A program made the translations under genes and the position numbers. A stretch of DNA of 64,000 bases from Streptantibioticus rubrisoli (GTDB lineage: Bacteria > Actinomycetota > Actinomycetes > Streptomycetales > Streptomycetaceae): the NCBI RefSeq assembly GCF_024436055.1, contig NZ_JANFNH010000024.1, positions 1 through 64,000 of the forward strand, written 5' to 3'. The notes below the pieces were generated by a model. That model was not told the origin of the DNA, did no database searches, and worked only from the letters and a program-made list of their open reading frames with translations. Positions 54,125 to 63,801 of the stretch are shown here, in pieces; position 1 is the stretch's first letter, and the number at the start of each line of letters is the position of its first letter.

Positions 54125-55770
54125 CAACCGCCGTGCTCCCGCTGGTACTTGTTGAATTCCGCGACGTTGCGCTGGTGCTCCGCGTAGTCGTTGGTGAACC
54201 GGGTGTCCCCCGGCTTGACGGTGACAAAGTACAGCCAGTTGCCGTCGGCCGGGTGGAGCGCGGCGTCGATCGCCAGGTGGCCGGGGTTGTCGATCGGCCC
54301 GGGCGGCAGGCCCTTGTGCAGATAGGTGTTGTACGGCGAGTTGAACTTGGTGTCGCTGTTGGTGGTGTTCAGCGTGGAGCGGCCCTTGGCGTAGTTGATC
54401 GTGGAGTCGAAGCCCAACGCCATGTTCTGGTCGAGGCGGTTGTAGATCACCCGTGAGACCTTGTAGAAGTCCTGCCGTTCCTGGGCCTCGGCCTGGATCA
54501 GGCTGGCGATGATGATGACCTCGTACGGTGTCTTGCCCACCTTGGCGGCCTGGGCTTCGAGGTCGTCCTTGCCGTACTCCGCCTCGGCCTGCTGGACCAT
54601 CTGCTTGAGGAAGTCCACGGGTTTGGTGGACTTGCCGATGCTGTAGCGCATCGGGAACAGGAAGCCCTCGGGGTTGCCGTTCGCGTAGGACGGCAGTCCC
54701 AGGTCGGCGCCCTTGGCGGCGTTCTCCGTGGTGCCGGACGGCAGGCCGAGCTTCTGGTCGATGGCCTGGTAGATCCGGGTGGCGCGCGAGCCCTCGGGGA
54801 TGATCAGCGCGTTCTGGCTGCTGGGGTTGAGCATCATGGCGACCGCGGCGGCGGCCGACATCTCCTTGTGCAGCATGTAGACGCCGCCCTGGAGGGGCTT
54901 GCCGCCCGCCGCCTTGGTGAAGGCGTCGACGCTCTTGACGACGTCGTTCCGCTTGAGGATGTTGCCCATCTGGGCGAGCGTCGCGCCGTTGGGGATCACC
55001 ACCTGCACGTCGCCCGTTCCGTCCCCGGAGAAGTCGGGCGCGGCGGCGAAGTGCCGTTGCCAGTACCAGTACCCGCCGTAGCCGACGCCTCCGACGAGCC
55101 CGACGAGCACCAACAGCGCGACCAGGACGGCGCAGCCGCTGCGCTTCTTCTTGCCCTTGCGCGTGTTGCGCTCGTCGTCCGGCTCGTCCTCGTACTCGTC
55201 GTCATCGTCGTCGTTGGCGACGAAGCGCTCGCGTTCGTCTTCCTGGTAGTCCGCGAGCGAGGTGCCGGTGAAGAACGGATGCCGCTCGGGCTCCTCGGCC
55301 TCCTCGTGGAACGCGGCCCATTCCGCGGTCTGTTCGGGTTCGGACTGCGGGGCGGGCTGCTGGGGTACGTATCCGCCGTGGCCGTAGGGGTCGGCCTGGG
55401 CTGGCGGCTGGCCATACGTTTCAGCAACGCCCACCGCGTATCCGTCGTGGGTGGGCACCGTGTGCTGCCCCGACCAGTCGTACTGCTGCTGGCCATCCCA
55501 GTGCGGCTGCTGCGGGTACTGCTGGCCCCCCGCGTAGTGCGGGTCGGCGTACCCCGGATCCGCGTACTGCTGGCCGGGGTACGGCGCCTGCGGGTACTGC
55601 TGCTGGCCCGGGTAGTGCTGGGCGTCCGGATACGGCTGCTGCGGTACCGGGTTGCCGTACTGGTCCCAGCCGCCGTGCCCGGTCTGACCACGGTCCCACC
55701 CCTGGTCCCCGTAGAGGGGGTCGTCGGGGTGCCACGGTTCGGGACCGGGGCTTCGGCCGTAGTCGGTCAT
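54124..55770 (-). CDS. mltG: Endolytic murein transglycosylase MltG
   Basis: A 548-aa cell-wall enzyme that sets glycan strand length. Residues 1-200 are Gln/Tyr/Pro/Asp-rich cytoplasmic sequence with (Y)PGQQ(Q)Y-type repeats and an acidic run. One transmembrane helix (about 212-236) precedes the extracellular YceG domain. The catalytic-region motif reads IIIASLIQAEAQERQ; STINYAKGRSTLNTTNSDTKF and LPPGPIDNPG are typical. AGGAG is next to the ATG. Confidence 0.93.
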   Translation of the reverse strand: MTDYGRSPGPEPWHPDDPLYGDQGWDRGQTGHGGWDQYGNPVPQQPYPDAQHYPGQQQYPQAPYPGQQYADPGYADPHYAGGQQYPQQPHWDGQQQYDWSGQHTVPTHDGYAVGVAETYGQPPAQADPYGHGGYVPQQPAPQSEPEQTAEWAAFHEEAEEPERHPFFTGTSLADYQEDERERFVANDDDDDEYEDEPDDERNTRKGKKKRSGCAVLVALLVLVGLVGGVGYGGYWYWQRHFAAAPDFSGDGTGDVQVVIPNGATLAQMGNILKRNDVVKSVDAFTKAAGGKPLQGGVYMLHKEMSAAAAVAMMLNPSSQNALIIPEGSRATRIYQAIDQKLGLPSGTTENAAKGADLGLPSYANGNPEGFLFPMRYSIGKSTKPVDFLKQMVQQAEAEYGKDDLEAQAAKVGKTPYEVIIIASLIQAEAQERQDFYKVSRVIYNRLDQNMALGFDSTINYAKGRSTLNTTNSDTKFNSPYNTYLHKGLPPGPIDNPGHLAIDAALHPADGNWLYFVTVKPGDTRFTNDYAEHQRNVAEFNKYQREHGG

Positions 55771-55855
55771 GTGTCTCCTGAATCGCGAGGCGGCACGTGG
55801 CTGGCGCTCGTGGCGCTGGCCGCGTGCTCCGGCGCGGAACGTTACCGTATCGCGA

Positions 55856-56320
55856 TCAGATGACCACTTCGACGGTCTCGCCGGGCGGCCTGCCGGAGAC
55901 CCGCTCGGTCTCCAACGCGCTCTGCAGGATGACCACCGCGGCGGCCTGGTCCACAACTGAGCGGCCCTTCTTGGCCTTTACCCCGGAGGCCCGAAGGCCA
56001 TGGGTGGCGGTGACGGTCGACATCCGCTCGTCCACCAGCCGGACCGGCACGGGTGTGATGATTTTCGCAAACTCGGTTGCGAAACCACGGGCCTTGGCCG
56101 CCGCCGGGCCCTCGCCCCCGCTGAGGGAGCGAGGCAGCCCGATGACGACCTCGATGGGCTCGTACTCCTCGACGATGGCCGCGATGCGGCGGCGGGCCGC
56201 CTGCACGTCGCGGCCGGGAACGGTCTCCACGGGTGTGGCGATCAGCCCGTCGGGGTCGCATGAGGCGACCCCGATCCGGGCGTCCCCGACATCGACGGCG
56301 ATCCGCCTGCCGCGTCGCAT
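55856..56320 (-). CDS. ruvX: Holliday-junction-resolvase-like protein RuvX/YqgF
   Basis: A 154-aa RNase-H-fold protein implicated in pre-16S rRNA 5' maturation. RIAVDVGDARIGVASCDPDG has the first catalytic Asp; VVIGLPRSLSGGEGPAA and VRLVDERMSTVTA have further acidic residues. GGAGGAAG precedes the ATG. The standard alaS-ruvX-mltG order is kept. Confidence 0.92.
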   Translation of the reverse strand: MRRGRRIAVDVGDARIGVASCDPDGLIATPVETVPGRDVQAARRRIAAIVEEYEPIEVVIGLPRSLSGGEGPAAAKARGFATEFAKIITPVPVRLVDERMSTVTATHGLRASGVKAKKGRSVVDQAAAVVILQSALETERVSGRPPGETVEVVI

Positions 56321-56344
56321 CGTCTCTTCCTCCGTCAGTCCGGC

Positions 56345-59014
56345 TCAGGCCTGCTCGGCGACCAGTCGGCGCACCGCCTCGATGGCCTCGCCGACGGCCT
56401 GCGGGTTCTGGCCGCCGCCCTGGGCGATGTCCGGCTTGCCGCCGCCTCCGCCGCCGAGGGTCTTGGCGGCCGCCCGCACCAACTCACCGGCCTTGACGCC
56501 GCGTTCGCGGGCCGCCTCGTTGGTGGCGATGACGGTCAGCGGGCGGCCGTTGGCGACGGTGAACAGCGCCACGACGGCCGGGCGGCCGCCGGTGATCCGC
56601 TGCCGTACGTCCAGGACCAGCTTGCGCAGGTCGTCGGCGCCGGTTCCGTCCGGGACGGTGCCGGTGACCAGGGCGATGCCCTTGACGTCCTCGGCGCCCT
56701 GGGCGAGCCCGGCCGCGGCTTGGAGCACCTTCTCGGCGCGGTACTTCTCGATCTCCTTCTCGGCCTCGCGCAGCTTGCTGAGCATGCCGGAGATCCTGTC
56801 GGGCAGTTCCTCCGGTCGGCCCTTGACCAGCTCGGTGAGCTGGGAGACCACGGTGTGCTCACGGGCCAGGAACTTGTAGGCGTCGGCGCCCACCAGCGCC
56901 TCGACCCGGCGCACCCCGGAGCCGATGGACGACTCGCCGAGCAGCTTGACCAGTCCGAGCTGGGCGGTGTTGTGCACATGGGTGCCGCCGCACAGCTCCT
57001 TGGAGAAGTCGCCGATGGTGACCACGCGCACCCGCTCGCCGTACTTCTCGCCGAACTCGGCGATGGCGCCCTGCTTCTTGGCCTCGGCCATGCTCATCAC
57101 CTCGGCGGTGACGTCGAGTTCACGGGCGAGCACCTCGTTGATCTTCTGCTCGACGTCGCTCAGCACGGTACCGGGGACCGCGGCCGGCGAGCCGAAGTCG
57201 AAGCGGAAGCGGCCCGGGGAGTTCTCCGAACCGGCCTGGGCGGCGGTCGGGCCCAGGGCGTCGCGCAGCGCCTGGTGGGTGAGGTGGGTGGCGCTGTGGG
57301 CGCGGGCGATGGCCCGGCGGCGGGTCAGGTCGATGGCGGCGTAGGCACCGGCACCGACGGTCACCTCGCCGACCTGGACGACGCCCTTGTGCACCGAGAC
57401 GCCCAGTACCGGCTGCTGGACGTCGCGCACCTCGACCACCGCGCCGGAGTCCAGCCGGATCCGGCCGGTGTCGGCGAGCTGGCCGCCGCCCTCGGCGTAG
57501 AACGGAGTGCGGTCCAGGACGACCTCGACCTCGTCGCCCTCCACCGCGGCGGGCGACGGGATGCCGTCGACCAGCAGGCCGACGACCGTGGCCTCGCCCT
57601 CGTAGTCGGTGTAGCCGGTGAACACGGTGCTGCCGGAGGTGTCGGCCACCTCGCGGTAGGCGGACAGGTCGGCGTGGCCGGTCTTCTTGGCCTTGGCGTC
57701 GGCCTTGGCGCGCTCCCGCTGCTCCTTCATCAGGCGGCGGAAGCCCTCCTCGTCCACGGAAAGGCCCTGCTCGGCGGCCATCTCCAGGGTGAGGTCGATG
57801 GGGAAGCCCCAGGTGTCGTGGAGCAGGAACGCCTTGTCGCCGGGGAGCACGCTGCCGCCCGCGGCCTTGGTCTCGGTGACCGCGGTGTCGAGGATGTTGG
57901 TGCCCGCCTTGAGCGTCTTGAGGAAGGCGTTCTCCTCGGCGAGGGCGACGGTCTCGATGCGCTTGCGGTCCTCGGCCAGCTCCGGGTACTGCGGGCTCAT
58001 GGCCTTGATCACGGTGTCGACCAGCTCACCGACGGTGGGCTGCACGGCGCCGAGCAACCGCATGTTGCGGATGGCGCGCCGCATGATGCGGCGCAGCACG
58101 TAGCCGCGGCCCTCGTTGCCGGGGGTGACACCGTCGCCGATGAGCATCACCGAGGTGCGGATGTGGTCGGCCACGACGCGCAGCGACACGTCGGAGCTGT
58201 GTGCGGCGCCGTAGTGGACTCCGGTCAGCTCGGTAGCCTTGTCGATGATCATGCGCGAGGTGTCGATCTCGTACATGTTCTGCACGCCCTGCAGGATCAT
58301 CGCCAGGCGTTCCAGGCCGAGGCCTGTGTCGATGTTCTTGTTGGGCAGGTCGCCGAGGATCGGGAAGTCCTCCTTGCCGGAGCCCTCGCCTCGCTCGTAC
58401 TGCATGAAGACCAGGTTCCAGATCTCCACGTACCGCTCGTCGTTGACGGCCGGGCCGCCCTCGACGCCGAACTCCGGGCCGCGGTCGTAGTTGATCTCGG
58501 AGCAGGGGCCGCAGGGGCCGGGCACGCCCATGGACCAGAAGTTCGGTCCCATGCCAAGGCGCTGGATGCGCTCGGCAGGAACGCCGATCACCTCACGCCA
58601 GATGCGCTCGGCCTCGTCGTCCTCCTGGTAGACGGTGATCCAGAGCTTCTCCGGCTCCAGTCCGTAGCCGCCGTCCTCCTGGGAGGTGGTGAGCAGCTCC
58701 CAGGCGAGCTTGATGGCGCCTTCCTTGAAGTAGTCGCCGAAGGAGAAGTTGCCGCACATCTGGAAGAACGTGCCGTGCCGGGTGGTCTTGCCGACCTCTT
58801 CGATGTCCGGGGTGCGCACACACTTCTGCACGCTGGTGGCGCGCGGGAAGGGCGGCTTGACCTCACCGAGGAAGTACGGCTTGAACGGGACCATGCCCGC
58901 GGGGACGAGCAGCAGCGTCGGGTCGTCCGCGATGAGCGACGCGGACGGCACGACCGTGTGCCCGCGCTCCTCGAAGAAGCGCAGCCAGCGCCTGCGGATT
59001 TCTGCCGACTCCAT
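56345..59014 (-). CDS. alaS: Alanyl-tRNA synthetase
   Basis: An 889-aa class II synthetase. Aminoacylation domain (about 1-260; [41 protein letters not shown]-like motif 2), editing domain with zinc ligands [11 protein letters not shown] and CGGTHVHNT, and a DHHA1 C-terminal domain (about 760-889). ATG at 59014 follows GAAGG. It shares one base with the stop of the upstream DUF6167 gene. Confidence 0.97.
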   Translation of the reverse strand: MESAEIRRRWLRFFEERGHTVVPSASLIADDPTLLLVPAGMVPFKPYFLGEVKPPFPRATSVQKCVRTPDIEEVGKTTRHGTFFQMCGNFSFGDYFKEGAIKLAWELLTTSQEDGGYGLEPEKLWITVYQEDDEAERIWREVIGVPAERIQRLGMGPNFWSMGVPGPCGPCSEINYDRGPEFGVEGGPAVNDERYVEIWNLVFMQYERGEGSGKEDFPILGDLPNKNIDTGLGLERLAMILQGVQNMYEIDTSRMIIDKATELTGVHYGAAHSSDVSLRVVADHIRTSVMLIGDGVTPGNEGRGYVLRRIMRRAIRNMRLLGAVQPTVGELVDTVIKAMSPQYPELAEDRKRIETVALAEENAFLKTLKAGTNILDTAVTETKAAGGSVLPGDKAFLLHDTWGFPIDLTLEMAAEQGLSVDEEGFRRLMKEQRERAKADAKAKKTGHADLSAYREVADTSGSTVFTGYTDYEGEATVVGLLVDGIPSPAAVEGDEVEVVLDRTPFYAEGGGQLADTGRIRLDSGAVVEVRDVQQPVLGVSVHKGVVQVGEVTVGAGAYAAIDLTRRRAIARAHSATHLTHQALRDALGPTAAQAGSENSPGRFRFDFGSPAAVPGTVLSDVEQKINEVLARELDVTAEVMSMAEAKKQGAIAEFGEKYGERVRVVTIGDFSKELCGGTHVHNTAQLGLVKLLGESSIGSGVRRVEALVGADAYKFLAREHTVVSQLTELVKGRPEELPDRISGMLSKLREAEKEIEKYRAEKVLQAAAGLAQGAEDVKGIALVTGTVPDGTGADDLRKLVLDVRQRITGGRPAVVALFTVANGRPLTVIATNEAARERGVKAGELVRAAAKTLGGGGGGKPDIAQGGGQNPQAVGEAIEAVRRLVAEQA

Positions 59015-59340
59015 CAGTGGCCTTCTTTCTGCTCGTACACGGGGCGCGTCTGCGGCATGCGGGCGTCCCGCTGGTAGGCGATCTCCGGGCGTTGCCCGGG
59101 GAGTTCTGCGTGCGGGGCGTCCAGCCCCAGTAGGTTGTTCAGCTCCGATTCGCGCTCGGACATTCCGGCGCGGACGTCCTTGGCGAACTGCCGTGCCCGG
59201 CCGCCGAGTTCGAGGGCCTTGTCCGTCGCGGTCGCGGCCAGGCCCTCGGGAGTGAGGCGGCGGGCGGCCCGATGGACCTTGTTGGTCGCCCACACCCCGG
59301 CGGTGAGTCCGGTGACGAACCAGAACAGGCGGCGGAACAT
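59014..59340 (-). CDS. DUF6167-family small membrane protein
   Basis: A 108-aa protein with one N-terminal transmembrane helix ([17 protein letters not shown]), a basic/Ala-rich helix and a hydrophilic tail. It resembles DUF6167 proteins found just before alaS in streptomycetes. Function unknown. The ATG begins 6 nt after the DUF948 gene stop. Confidence 0.82.
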   Translation of the reverse strand: MFRRLFWFVTGLTAGVWATNKVHRAARRLTPEGLAATATDKALELGGRARQFAKDVRAGMSERESELNNLLGLDAPHAELPGQRPEIAYQRDARMPQTRPVYEQKEGH

Positions 59341-59346
59341 CTGGTA

Positions 59347-59808
59347 TCAGCCCTTCCCTCGGGTGCGGCGCGACCCGCGGCGGCCCGCCGGGATCGCGGC
59401 GCCGACGATCACGTTGCCGCGCGCGGTGTCCTTGCGGGACCGCTTGCCGCCGTCTTCCTCGCGCCCTCGCAGGCCGACGGCGCGGCGAACTCCGTAGCCG
59501 AACGCGGCGACCTTCACCAGCGGCCCGCCGAAGGTGGTGGCGACCGTGGAGGACAGCGCCGAGGCGTTGGCGGTGACCTCCTGGACGTCGGCGGTGATGG
59601 TGTCCACCCGGTCGAGCTGGGTGTGCGCGGAGCGCACCGCCGCGGTGGCCTCGCCGAGCAGCGGGACGGCCTGTTCAGTGACGTCGGCGACCAGCCGGGT
59701 GGCCTGCTTCAGCGTCTGTGCCAGCCTAACCAGCACAACGGCGAGGAAGGACACCAGGATCGCCCAGAAGACGGCCACGATGAGGCCGGCCACCTCTCCA
59801 CCGGACAC
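59347..59808 (-). CDS. DUF948-domain membrane protein
   Basis: A 153-aa protein: N-terminal helix [22 protein letters not shown], then a heptad-rich segment ([25 protein letters not shown]...) characteristic of DUF948, and a basic Arg/Lys-rich tail. GTG at 59808 follows AAAGGAG; the longer frame is not supported. First gene of the DUF948-DUF6167-alaS run. Confidence 0.83.
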   Translation of the reverse strand: MSGGEVAGLIVAVFWAILVSFLAVVLVRLAQTLKQATRLVADVTEQAVPLLGEATAAVRSAHTQLDRVDTITADVQEVTANASALSSTVATTFGGPLVKVAAFGYGVRRAVGLRGREEDGGKRSRKDTARGNVIVGAAIPAGRRGSRRTRGKG

Positions 59809-60089
59809 TGCTCCGCGCTCCTTTGGTTCACGTCGGTCGGCAGCCGCTCGCAGCGGGCGGGGCGGGACGGTCCGGGAGGTCGGATGGGTTCCGGGGTCAC
59901 ACCTGGCACGGTCCGCCGTGCTCGGGCGGCAGGGTACCGACCCTACCGCGCCAGGGTCGGCTGTTCGTACCGCATTCCCGCTGGGCGGGCGCGTCGCGAA
60001 CACCGGATTCCCTGCGGTCATCGAACCCGGCTGGCGACCCACAGCTGGAATTGCACGCTCCGCTCTCATCCCAGTACGCTCCGTGCCCC

Positions 60090-61649
60090 ATGCAGCACGG
60101 TGCCCCGTTCGGTGATCCCGCTGACGACGCTTTCCCCTTCGGTTCCTTCGGCCTGCCCGCCGAGTCGGACCGGCTGGTGGGCCGCGAGGCCGAACTCCTG
60201 GCGCTGCGGGGCCTGTTGGACCGGTCCCGACTGGTGACGGTGACGGGGACCGGCGGGGTCGGCAAGACCCGGCTGGCACTCACCGCCGCAGGGGCGGCAG
60301 CGGCTGATGGAGCCTCGGTTGAGGGCGGTGGCGGGCGACGGGAGAACAGCGCAGCGGCCCGCAGGGCCTCCGTGGCGGGCGGTGGCGGGCGACGGGAGAA
60401 CAGCGCAGCGGCCCGCAGGGCCTCCGTTGAGGGTGGTGGTGGGCGACGGGAGAACAGCGCAGCGGCCCGCAGGGCCTCCGTGGAGGGTGGTGGTGGGCGA
60501 CGGGTGGGCGCGCAGGATCGGTTCTGCGATGGCGTGCGGTTGGTGGAGCTGTCCACGGTCCGGGACGGCCGGATCGTGGAGTACGCGGTGCTGGAGGCGC
60601 TCGCGGTCACCGACCGCTCCGGCCGCCCGGCGCTGGCGGTTCTGGCCGAGCACCTCGCCGACCGTGAGCTGCTGCTGGTGCTCGACGGCTGCGAGTACCT
60701 GGTCGCCGAGTGCGCGGCACTCGCCGACGAGTTGCTGCGCCGCGCGCCGGGGTTGCGGATCCTGGCCACCGCGCGCCGCCCGCTGGGCGTCGAGGGCGAG
60801 TCCATACTGCCGCTCGGCCCGCTGGAGCCGGGCGAGGCGGTACGGCTGTTCACGCGGCGGGCGGCGGTCGCACCGCCGTTCGCGCTCACCGGTGCCGACC
60901 GGGCGGCGGTCGACGAACTGTGCCGTCTGCTGGACGGCCTGCCGCTCGCCCTGGAACTGGCCGCGGCACGGCTGCGGACGCTGCCCGTGGAGCGGATCGC
61001 GGACCGGCTCGCCGAGCGGTTCCGGCTGCTGGCGGGCGGGGAACGCACGGCGCTGCGCACGGCGATCGGCTGGAGCCATGAGCTGTGCACCCCGGCGCAG
61101 CGGCTGCTGTGGGCCCGACTGTCGGTCTTCGCCGGGGAGTTCGACCTGGACGCGGTGGAGTACGTGTGCGCTGGCTCGGGGCTGCCCGCGGAGCAGGTAC
61201 GGGAGACGGTGGCGGAGCTGGTGGCGTACTCCGTGGTCGTCCGGCACGGTGAGCGCCATCGGATGCCGGAAGCGGTACGGGAGTACGGCGCCGGGTGGCT
61301 GGAGGTACTGGGTGACACCGAGCGGCTGCGGCGGCGGCACCGGGACTGGTACCTGGGCCTGGCCACCTCCTGTGAGCTGGACTGGTCCGGGCCCGGGCGG
61401 GCGGAGGCGGCGGCACGGATCGCCCGCAACCTGCGGAATCTGCGGCTCGCCCTGGGGTACGCCCTGGAGCGGGCGGCCGACCCGCACATCGGCCAGTACC
61501 TGGCGGGCAGCCTCTCCTTTTACTGGATCGCCCGCGGCCTCCTGCCGGAGGGACGGTTCTGGCTGGACCGCGCCCTGGCCCAGCCGGGCACCAACGAGGA
61601 GGCCCGCACGAAGGCTCTGCGGGCACTCGCAGCCCTCAACGCGGCGTAG
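60090..61649 (+). CDS. STAND-type P-loop ATPase with in-frame repeat insertion
   Basis: A 519-aa NB-ARC-like ATPase, related to AfsR/LuxR-type regulators. Walker A is GTGGVGKT (53-60), Walker B LLLVLDGC, and a GLPLALELAAAR motif is present. No DNA-binding domain is seen at either end, and the C-terminal repeats are short. Right after the Walker A helix, residues about 75-143 are three full and one partial copies of an 18-residue unit ([18 protein letters not shown]) encoded by 54-bp DNA repeats. The start lacks a ribosome site. Its target is unknown. Confidence 0.82.
   Translation: MQHGAPFGDPADDAFPFGSFGLPAESDRLVGREAELLALRGLLDRSRLVTVTGTGGVGKTRLALTAAGAAAADGASVEGGGGRRENSAAARRASVAGGGGRRENSAAARRASVEGGGGRRENSAAARRASVEGGGGRRVGAQDRFCDGVRLVELSTVRDGRIVEYAVLEALAVTDRSGRPALAVLAEHLADRELLLVLDGCEYLVAECAALADELLRRAPGLRILATARRPLGVEGESILPLGPLEPGEAVRLFTRRAAVAPPFALTGADRAAVDELCRLLDGLPLALELAAARLRTLPVERIADRLAERFRLLAGGERTALRTAIGWSHELCTPAQRLLWARLSVFAGEFDLDAVEYVCAGSGLPAEQVRETVAELVAYSVVVRHGERHRMPEAVREYGAGWLEVLGDTERLRRRHRDWYLGLATSCELDWSGPGRAEAAARIARNLRNLRLALGYALERAADPHIGQYLAGSLSFYWIARGLLPEGRFWLDRALAQPGTNEEARTKALRALAALNAA
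60313..60510. repeat. 54-bp-period intragenic repeat, locus 2
   Basis: Units at 60313-60366, 60367-60420, 60421-60474 and a partial from 60475. Unit 3 shares its first 30 bases exactly with locus 1; the partial fourth also shares the following TGGGC. The variable half holds the palindrome GGCCC-GCA-GGGCC. Confidence 0.9.
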
Positions 61650-61742
61650 GCGCTCCGCTGGGGGTGGTGCGGCGATGTGCCGTCGCTCGTGTGCGGCACC
61701 ATCGTCGCTGGTCGCGCAGTTCCCCGCGCCCCTTCAGGGCGA
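61650..61742 (+). repeat. Dispersed intergenic repeat, copy C
   Basis: Begins at the ATPase stop with GCGCTCCGCTGGGG and ends with CCCCTTCAGGGCG, like copy B, but its middle is diverged. It includes GCTGGTCGCGCAGTTCCCCG, the widespread streptomycete form. Confidence 0.7.
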
Positions 61743-61828
61743 AGGCAAGGCGTCCGTCCGCGCACGGAGCCCCAGGGCCCATCGCGGGTCCAGACCCCAA
61801 ACCCCAAGCCCACCAAGGGGGTCAGGGC

Positions 61829-61958
61829 GCAGCCCCGGAAACAGGGCCCGGGACGCAGCCCCAGAAAGGGGGCCGGGGGCGCAGCCCCAGAAACAGGGCC
61901 CGGGACGCAGCCCCAGAAAGGGGGCCGGGGGCGCAGCCCCTGAAACGGGCCCGGGGGC
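61829..61958. repeat. Five tandem 26-bp repeats upstream of the rpsD 3' end
   Basis: Units of the type GCAGCCCCAGAAACAGGGCC + CGGGAC alternate with a GGGGGCCGGGGGC-ending variant, five full copies. Each unit can fold on itself (GGGCC/GGCCC-type). The region between 61743 and 61998 holds no gene. Confidence 0.88.
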
Positions 61959-61998
61959 GGAGCCCCCGGGGGAACCGGGTTGCCCAGATGACCGTAGG

Positions 61999-62610
61999 TC
62001 AGCGGGCGTAGTACTCGACGACCAACTGCTCGTCGCAGACCACCGGAATCTCACGGCGGTTCGGGTCGCGGTCCAGGCGGAAGGCCAGCGCGTCCAGGTT
62101 GACCTCCAGGTACTTGGGGGTCTCACCGTCGGCCGCCCAGCCGCCCTCGCGGGCCACCAGGAACGGGGTCTTGGCGCGTGAGCGCTCCCGCACCCGCACC
62201 ACGTCGTCCGGGCGGACCCGGAAGGAGGGACGGTCCACCTTGCGACCGTTCACCTCGATGTGACCGTGCACCACCATCTGGCGGGCCTGGTAGATCGTGC
62301 GGGCGAGCCCGGCCCGCAGCACGAGCGCGTCAAGGCGCCGCTCCAGCTCGATGATCAGCGCGTCACCGGTCTTGCCCTCGACCTTGCGGGCACGGTCGTA
62401 GGCGCGCCGCATCTGCGTCTCGCTGATGTCGTACTGGGCGCGCAGCCGCTGCTTCTCCAGCAGCCGAACCTTGTAGTCACTGCTCTGCTTGCGGCCGCGA
62501 CCGTGCTGTCCCGGCGGGTAGGGGCGCGCCTCGAAGTACTTCACGGCCTTCGGGGTCAGCGCTATGCCGAGCGCGCGGGACTTCTTGACCTTGGGACGCG
62601 ACTGGTTCAC
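61999..62610 (-). CDS. rpsD: 30S ribosomal protein S4 (zinc-free type)
   Basis: A 203-aa primary 16S rRNA-binding protein. The S4 RNA-binding domain [27 protein letters not shown] is clear. The N terminus lacks the four-Cys zinc knuckle found in many S4 proteins, so this is the C-minus form. GTG start at 62610 after GGAGG. It is divergent from the iron-box-controlled gene, so the iron box lies in its 5' region too. Confidence 0.95.
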   Translation of the reverse strand: MNQSRPKVKKSRALGIALTPKAVKYFEARPYPPGQHGRGRKQSSDYKVRLLEKQRLRAQYDISETQMRRAYDRARKVEGKTGDALIIELERRLDALVLRAGLARTIYQARQMVVHGHIEVNGRKVDRPSFRVRPDDVVRVRERSRAKTPFLVAREGGWAADGETPKYLEVNLDALAFRLDRDPNRREIPVVCDEQLVVEYYAR

Positions 62611-62632
62611 GTTCTCCAGACCTCCATGTAAG

Positions 62633-62651
62633 TTAGGTGAGGCTTACCTTA
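62633..62651. promoter_or_regulatory. Iron box (DmdR/IdeR-type operator)
   Basis: TTAGGTGAGGCTTACCTTA matches the actinobacterial iron-box consensus (TTAGGTTAGGCTAACCTAA-type) at about 16 of 19 positions. It lies 14 nt before the DUF2470 start and 22 nt before rpsD. Confidence 0.75.
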
Positions 62652-62665
62652 GCTGAGGAGATCGC

Positions 62666-63481
62666 ATGAATCGACCCGGGAACCCCATGCCGCCCAGCGC
62701 GGAGCACACCACAGCGGTGGCCGGTGAGGGGCATAGTCAGCCGCGTCCCGAAGAGGAAAACGCGCTCACGATGCCGACGGCAGCGGAGCGCCTGCGAACT
62801 CTCGTCGAGGGTAACTCGTCGGCCCTGCTCGTCATTCCCGGCCTGGACGGCGCCGATCCGCTGGACATGGTGCCGTCCGAGCGCACGGTGACCGAGGAAG
62901 GCGACGTCGTCCTGTGCCTGCCGCCCAACTCCCCCGCGGTGCGCGCCGCCACGCACGCCGAGGCGGACGAGCTCAGCGCTGTGCTGGAGATCACGGATGT
63001 CGCCCCGGTCGCGGTCGCCCACCGGGTCCGGGCCCGCGCCTGGGTGGCCGGCTGGCTCACCCCGCTCCGCGACGGACGCCCGGCACGGCTACGGCTTGAG
63101 GTCGGCGAGGCGGCGGTGGAGGACCTGTGGGGCGCGGACCCGGTCGAGCCGGACGAGTTCGCCGCCGCTCTGCCCGATCCGTTCGCCGCCCAGGAGGCCG
63201 AACTGCTCCAGCACCTCGCCGCCGCGCACGGCGGCCAACTCGACTGGTTGTGCGCGTTGGTCAGCGGGCGGGACGGACGCTGCGCGGCACCGGGCGGCGC
63301 GGTCCCGGTGGCGCTCGACCGGTTCGGACTGCGGGTGCGGTTCGGCGGGGACGGCCACGTCTTCGACGCGCGCTTCGACTTCCCCACGCCGGTGGCCGAC
63401 CACGGTGAACTGCGGCGCACGATGCACGCGTTGTTCGACAGCGCACGGGACGCCGCCGGACAGCCGCGGGGCGAGGAGTAG
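62666..63481 (+). CDS. DUF2470-domain protein under an iron box
   Basis: A 271-aa protein. The N-terminal region (about 36-180) resembles a pyridoxamine-oxidase-type split barrel; the C-terminal DUF2470 domain (about 185-265; LLQHLAAAHGGQLDWLCALVSG) is found in HugZ-type heme-utilisation proteins. GAGGAG is next to the ATG. An iron box 14 nt upstream suggests derepression in low iron, and so a role in heme or iron use. Confidence 0.85.
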   Translation: MNRPGNPMPPSAEHTTAVAGEGHSQPRPEEENALTMPTAAERLRTLVEGNSSALLVIPGLDGADPLDMVPSERTVTEEGDVVLCLPPNSPAVRAATHAEADELSAVLEITDVAPVAVAHRVRARAWVAGWLTPLRDGRPARLRLEVGEAAVEDLWGADPVEPDEFAAALPDPFAAQEAELLQHLAAAHGGQLDWLCALVSGRDGRCAAPGGAVPVALDRFGLRVRFGGDGHVFDARFDFPTPVADHGELRRTMHALFDSARDAAGQPRGEE

Positions 63482-63491
63482 TGTGCCGATC

Positions 63492-63791
63492 ATGTTTGTC
63501 GTCGAACTGACCTACACCGCACCGCTGGACCGCGTCGACGCCGCGCTCGCCGACCACGTCGCCTGGCTGGACAAGCAGTACGCCGATGGCGTCGTCATCG
63601 CCTCGGGCCGCAAGCAGCCCCGGGACGGCGGCGTGCTGATCGCGGTGGCGCCGGACCGGGCCACCGTCGAAGCACTGGTCGCCACCGACCCGTTCGCCAT
63701 CGCGGGCGTCGCCGACTACCGGATCACCGAGTTCATCGCCACCAAGACCGCACCCGCCCTGGAGCGGTACCGGCAGCAACTCCCGTCCTGA
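63492..63791 (+). CDS. YciI-family protein
   Basis: A 99-aa YciI-like protein of unknown reaction. The dimeric alpha-beta barrel fold shows MFVVELTYTAPLDRVDAALADHVAWLD, a conserved His and Asp pair, and DPFAIAGVADYRITEF. GTG at 63483 is possible too (GAGGAG 4 nt before). Likely co-transcribed with the DUF2470 gene. Confidence 0.88.
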   Translation: MFVVELTYTAPLDRVDAALADHVAWLDKQYADGVVIASGRKQPRDGGVLIAVAPDRATVEALVATDPFAIAGVADYRITEFIATKTAPALERYRQQLPS

Positions 63792-63801
63792 TCCGGGTCA
63801 T

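Noticed and set aside
56720-59077. A 785-codon open frame on the plus strand
   Set aside because: It is antisense to alaS and arises from high-GC codon bias; its Asp/Gly/His/Val-rich composition lacks domain signatures.
61999-62610. rpsD as a Zur-regulated zinc-free paralogue
   Set aside because: It lacks the Cys knuckle, but no Zur box is seen and the gene looks like the only housekeeping S4 here.
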